Source of the DNA: CAYJDG01 sp964368875
Lineage (GTDB): Bacteria; Pseudomonadota; Alphaproteobacteria; Micavibrionales; Micavibrionaceae
Direction: 5' to 3'
Assembly: GCA_964368875.1 (NCBI GenBank)
Contig: CAYJDG010000042.1
Span: 1 to 18,196 of the forward strand
Length of the DNA stretch: 18,196 bases
Of the stretch, positions 15,249 through 18,196 are shown piece after piece. How positions within the stretch are numbered: position 1 is the first letter of the stretch; the number at the start of each line of letters is the position of its first letter. Below the pieces are notes generated by a model. That model was not told where the DNA came from. It made no database searches and was given only the letters and a program-made list of their open reading frames with translations. A program made the translations under genes and the position numbers.

Positions 15249-15836
15249 TTATTGAGCAGGTGTTTTAGTTTCAGGTTTGGGAAGGCTGACAGCTGGGGAC
15301 ATCACAAGCAAGATTTGTTTCCCTTCCATCTTTGGCGCCGAATCAATTTTTCCAATCGAGCCAATGTCTTCAATCAACCTATAGACCAGATCCATACCCA
15401 GCTTGGTATGCGCCATTTCACGCCCACGAAACTTAAGCGTTACTTTGAGCTTGTCGCCTTCTTCAAGGAAGCGTTTTGAAGCACGTAGCTTGACTTGATA
15501 ATCATGCTCTTCAATCATTGGCCGGATTTGAACTTCTTTGACATCAATAGTTTTCTGCTTCTTACGCGCTTCGGCAGCTTTTTTCTGAAGTTCATACTTA
15601 TATTTGCCGTAATCAAGGATTTTGCAGACCGGCGGATCTGCATTAGGTGAGATCTCAACCAAGTCGAGACCTGCATCTTCTGCGGATTTGAGAGCATCAC
15701 GTGTGTTTACAACTCCCATCATCTCACCGTTCTGATCGACCAAACGGACTTTATCAACACGAATTTCGGTATTTATGCGCGGCTCATTGGCATCGCGTTC
15801 TCGGCGGGGTGGGCCACCGGCTAATGGTCTACGTAT
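15249..15836 (-). CDS. infC: Translation initiation factor IF-3 with non-canonical AUA start
   Basis: IF-3 binds the 30S subunit, checks the initiator tRNA-start codon match and keeps subunits apart. The N-domain block RINTEIRVDKVRLVDQNGE and the linker and C-domain run DLVEISPNADPPVCKILDYG, KYKYELQKKAAEARKKQK and KVTLKFRGREM are all present. The conserved coding frame extends upstream past any ATG, GTG or usable TTG, through PRRERDANEPR, to RRPLAGG. A TAA at 15858-15860 closes the frame. An AGGAG (15849-15845) lies exactly 8 bases before an ATA codon at 15836-15834, giving a 195-residue protein. A start at the TTG at 15743 would cut away 31 conserved residues. Rare start codons are a known autoregulatory device of infC. 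The gene lies downstream of thrS, and no rpmI or rplT follows. Confidence 0.9.
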   Translation of the reverse strand: MRRPLAGGPPRRERDANEPRINTEIRVDKVRLVDQNGEMMGVVNTRDALKSAEDAGLDLVEISPNADPPVCKILDYGKYKYELQKKAAEARKKQKTIDVKEVQIRPMIEEHDYQVKLRASKRFLEEGDKLKVTLKFRGREMAHTKLGMDLVYRLIEDIGSIGKIDSAPKMEGKQILLVMSPAVSLPKPETKTPAQ

Positions 15837-15872
15837 GGTTATGTCTCCTTTTAATGATTAACCTAGAATGGA

Positions 15873-15901
15873 TTATTAAGGCTATTACCGAAACCTTGCA
15901 A
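15873..15901 (-). promoter_or_regulatory. Candidate infC promoter
   Basis: On the minus strand TTGCAA (15901-15896) and TAATAA (15878-15873) are 17 bases apart, in the 104-base gap after thrS. The start would be near 15866, about 30 bases before the AUA start. infC could therefore be expressed apart from thrS. Confidence 0.45.
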
Positions 15902-15940
15902 GTCGATATGATAGACCTAACGCATTCTGAAAAATATTAA

Positions 15941-17935
15941 TCAATACGGCGGTTTTGCAGAGTCGATCAATTCAGCCAAAGCTTGGGTAAGCGGGGTAAA
16001 TTCCTGTTTTTGAGAACCAAGCCTACGGATTGCCACCGTCCTTTCAGCTTTTTCTCGCGCGCCTACAACATACATAATCGGCGTTTTTATCAGAGAGTGC
16101 TCCCGTACCTTTAAATTGATCGTTTCATTGCGGGTATCAAGCTCAACCCTGAGGCCAGCAGCCTTCAACTGCTCCGCGACATCTTTCGCATAGTCGTCTG
16201 CTTCATTGGTGATGGTACAAACAACACACTGAACTGGTGCCAACCATAACGGGAGTTTGCCAGCATAGTTTTCTATCAATATGCCGATAAATCGCTCAAT
16301 CGAACCAAGAATAGCCCGGTGTAACATTAGCGGGCGATGTCGCGCACCATCTTCAGCGATATAGTGCGCCTCGAGACGTTCGGGCAGATTGGGATCTAGC
16401 TGGAGAGTGCCGCAAGTCCATGACCTCCCGATCGCATCCAATATATGAAACTCCAGCTTAGGGCCATAAAATGCGCCATCGCCCGGTGCTATTTCATAGT
16501 CCAGACCTGCACTCTCTAGGGCTTCCCGCAAAGCGTTCTCTGCGAAATCCCAACTTTCCTCAGTACCCACCCGCTTCTCGGGACGGGTCGCCAGCTTGAC
16601 CTTTACGTTCGTAAAGCCGAGATCAGCGTACATTTTGCTAAGCAAATCACAGAATGCCTTACTCTCGCTCGCAATCTGATCCTCGCGACAGAAGATATGG
16701 GCATCATCTTGAGTGAACTGACGCACACGCATTAAACCATGCAAAGCGCCATGTGCTTCATTGCGATGACAGCAACCAAACTCTGCCATACGAATAGGCA
16801 AGTCGCGGTAAGACTTTATCCCTTGTTTAAATATTTGAACATGGGCCGGGCAATTCATTGGTTTGAGAGCCATAAAGTGTTTGGGCTCTTCAGCAAACAC
16901 TTTGCCCCCTTCCTCTGTGTTAGGAACGACATCGGGGACAACAAACATATTTTCTCTATATTTTCCCCAGTGGCCCGATTGCTCCCAGAACCGGCTGTCC
17001 ATAAGTTGTGGCGTCTTAACTTCAATATACCCGCTATCGTTCAAACGGCGGCGAACATAGGCTTCAAGTGCCAGCCAAATTGTATAGCCTTTCGGATGCC
17101 AGAAAACTGAGCCTTGTGCTTCGTCCTGAAGATGGAACAAATCCATCTCTTTGCCCAGCTTACGGTGATCCCGCTTTTCGGCCTCTTCCAATTGCAACAA
17201 ATGGGCCTTTAGTTCTTCTTCGTTACGCCACGCGGTGCCATAGATACGCGTAAGCACTGCTTTAGTAGAATCGCCGCGCCAATAAGCGCCTGCCACCTTC
17301 ATCAACTTAAAGGCCATCCCCACATGCTTAACTGAGGGCATATGAGGGCCGCGGCATAGGTCCAGCCATTCGCCTTGTTTATAGATTTTGATTGATTCAG
17401 TGCCAGGAAGGTCCTGAATTAATTCTACTTTGAAATTTTCACCGCGAGCCTTGAAGAAACTAATCGCCTCATCCCGGGTCCATACCTCACGAGTAAAGGC
17501 GGCACCGCGTTCTACAATTTTACGCATTTCTGCTTCAATTGCGGCAAAATCTTCAGTTGTAAATGGCTGGTTGCGATAGAAATCGTAGAAAAATCCATTC
17601 TCAATAACGGGACCAATAGTAACCTGCGTGCCAGGAAACAATTTTTGCACGGCTTCGGCTAACACATGAGCACAATCATGGCGAATGAGCCCAAGCGCAT
17701 CTGCATCCTCGCGCTTAACCAAAGCAATGTGAGCATCTTCTGTTAAGGGGAGAGAAAGATCACATAGCTCTCCATTGATACGTATCGCAATGGCTGCCTT
17801 AGCAAGTGATTTGGCAATTTGTTCAGCAATTTGCAAACCCGTCGTGCCTGCCGAATATTCTCGCACCTGTCCGTCCGGCAAGGTAACAGAAATTGTTTTG
17901 TTTGGTTGCAACGCAGCAGCGACAGAATCGGGCAT
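15941..17935 (-). CDS. thrS: Threonyl-tRNA synthetase
   Basis: A 664-residue class II synthetase that charges tRNA-Thr. Domains in order are TGS (about 13-73), the editing domain, the catalytic core (about 265-560) and the anticodon-binding domain (from about 565). Editing residues are present: His86 and His90 in RHDCAH, Cys194 and His198 in DLCRGPH. The catalytic zinc ligands are Cys362 (MNCPAH), His413 (DDAHIFC) and His539 (LMLHR). Motif 2 appears as CCHRNEAHGALHG. The length is normal. The start at 17935 is preceded by a modest AGAGAG about 5 bases upstream. infC follows 104 bases downstream, as in many bacteria, but with its own candidate promoter. Confidence 0.97.
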   Translation of the reverse strand: MPDSVAAALQPNKTISVTLPDGQVREYSAGTTGLQIAEQIAKSLAKAAIAIRINGELCDLSLPLTEDAHIALVKREDADALGLIRHDCAHVLAEAVQKLFPGTQVTIGPVIENGFFYDFYRNQPFTTEDFAAIEAEMRKIVERGAAFTREVWTRDEAISFFKARGENFKVELIQDLPGTESIKIYKQGEWLDLCRGPHMPSVKHVGMAFKLMKVAGAYWRGDSTKAVLTRIYGTAWRNEEELKAHLLQLEEAEKRDHRKLGKEMDLFHLQDEAQGSVFWHPKGYTIWLALEAYVRRRLNDSGYIEVKTPQLMDSRFWEQSGHWGKYRENMFVVPDVVPNTEEGGKVFAEEPKHFMALKPMNCPAHVQIFKQGIKSYRDLPIRMAEFGCCHRNEAHGALHGLMRVRQFTQDDAHIFCREDQIASESKAFCDLLSKMYADLGFTNVKVKLATRPEKRVGTEESWDFAENALREALESAGLDYEIAPGDGAFYGPKLEFHILDAIGRSWTCGTLQLDPNLPERLEAHYIAEDGARHRPLMLHRAILGSIERFIGILIENYAGKLPLWLAPVQCVVCTITNEADDYAKDVAEQLKAAGLRVELDTRNETINLKVREHSLIKTPIMYVVGAREKAERTVAIRRLGSQKQEFTPLTQALAELIDSAKPPY

Positions 17936-18196
17936 TAAGCTCTCTCTAATATAGTGAAAAATGTGTAGATTTACACATAAATGACCTTATTTTAGCTATA
18001 AATACAAGCCCACGAAATTTGATGTGCTTTTTAAAGCTGGCATTTTTTAGGGGAGGAGGTTTAGCTTAGGAAGCTGAAATTTTTTAAATTCAGAAGCCTT
18101 GCTCTCCGATTATTCCTTTGTCTTTATGACGAAGGGCATGAACCCAATGTATAGGTTATAAGCTGATGTCAGAGACACTTAACCATCTGCTGCCTG
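17936..18196. other. Upstream region of thrS, no supported gene
   Basis: 261 AT-rich bases to the window edge. A perfect inverted repeat, ATGTGTA-GATT-TACACAT (17961-17978), sits 26 bases upstream of the thrS ribosome-binding region and could be an operator or a leader hairpin. The thrS promoter must lie here, but no -35/-10 pair stands out clearly; AAAAT-rich candidates lie around 17990-18010 on the minus strand. An imperfect AT-rich hairpin occurs at about 18080-18105. Confidence 0.6.
17961..17978. repeat. Perfect 7-base inverted repeat in the thrS leader
   Basis: The arms at 17961-17967 and 17972-17978 are exact complements around a 4-base spacer. In the thrS mRNA it would form a short hairpin with loop AATC, ending about 25 bases before the start codon. 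The function is unproven. A regulator operator and an RNA leader element are both possible. Confidence 0.45.

Noticed and set aside
18166..18196. ATG with ten open codons at the right edge (MSETLNHLLP)
   Set aside because: Too short to judge, with no convincing ribosome binding site; it could be the start of a gene divergent from thrS.

Overview
The window looks like a stretch of alphaproteobacterial chromosome. The grounds are the gene chain divL-like kinase, tsaE, murU-like, addB, addA, trxA, which is a familiar neighbourhood in that class, the alphaproteobacterial type of AddB, and an H-box tyrosine kinase of the DivL type. I cannot name the genus. The sequence appears to be a draft assembly, because a run of exactly 100 N (8844-8943) interrupts addB.

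Layout. (1) 1-246: the tail of an unidentified reading frame, then a candidate promoter and ribosome binding site. (2) 247-5367, plus strand: lemA, two tandem M48 membrane zinc peptidases and a four-PAS DivL-like pseudo-histidine kinase. Gaps are 3, 3 and 6 bases, so they read as one operon. (3) 5364-6812, minus strand: a TrxR-like ferredoxin-NADP reductase and a small exported four-cysteine protein with its own promoter. (4) 6860-14219, plus strand: tsaE, murU-like, addB (gapped) and addA. These are tightly packed, with ATGA overlaps at tsaE/murU and addB/addA. (5) 14298-15005, plus strand: trxA and a very basic histone H1-like protein, each with a candidate promoter, the second ending in a strong terminator. 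(6) 15045-15223: an intergenic island with a long base-paired structure closed by a second terminator. It is the best candidate here for an unannotated RNA gene, and its shape resembles 6S RNA. (7) 15249-17935, minus strand: thrS followed by infC. infC appears to start on the rare codon AUA. (8) 17936-18196: the thrS upstream region, with a short palindrome and no supported gene.

How the genes fit together. The left block joins envelope proteolysis (LemA, M48) to a cell-cycle signalling protein (DivL class). The central block is housekeeping: tRNA t6A modification (TsaE), cell-wall sugar recycling (MurU) and double-strand break repair (AddAB). The right block concerns redox, nucleoid packaging and translation. 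The kinase for anhydro-sugar recycling, AmgK, which commonly sits between tsaE and murU, is absent from that slot. Hand counts on a few 60-base lines gave about 60% G+C in the left block and about 42-48% from roughly 5.8 kb onward, so the composition appears to shift near 5.77 kb.
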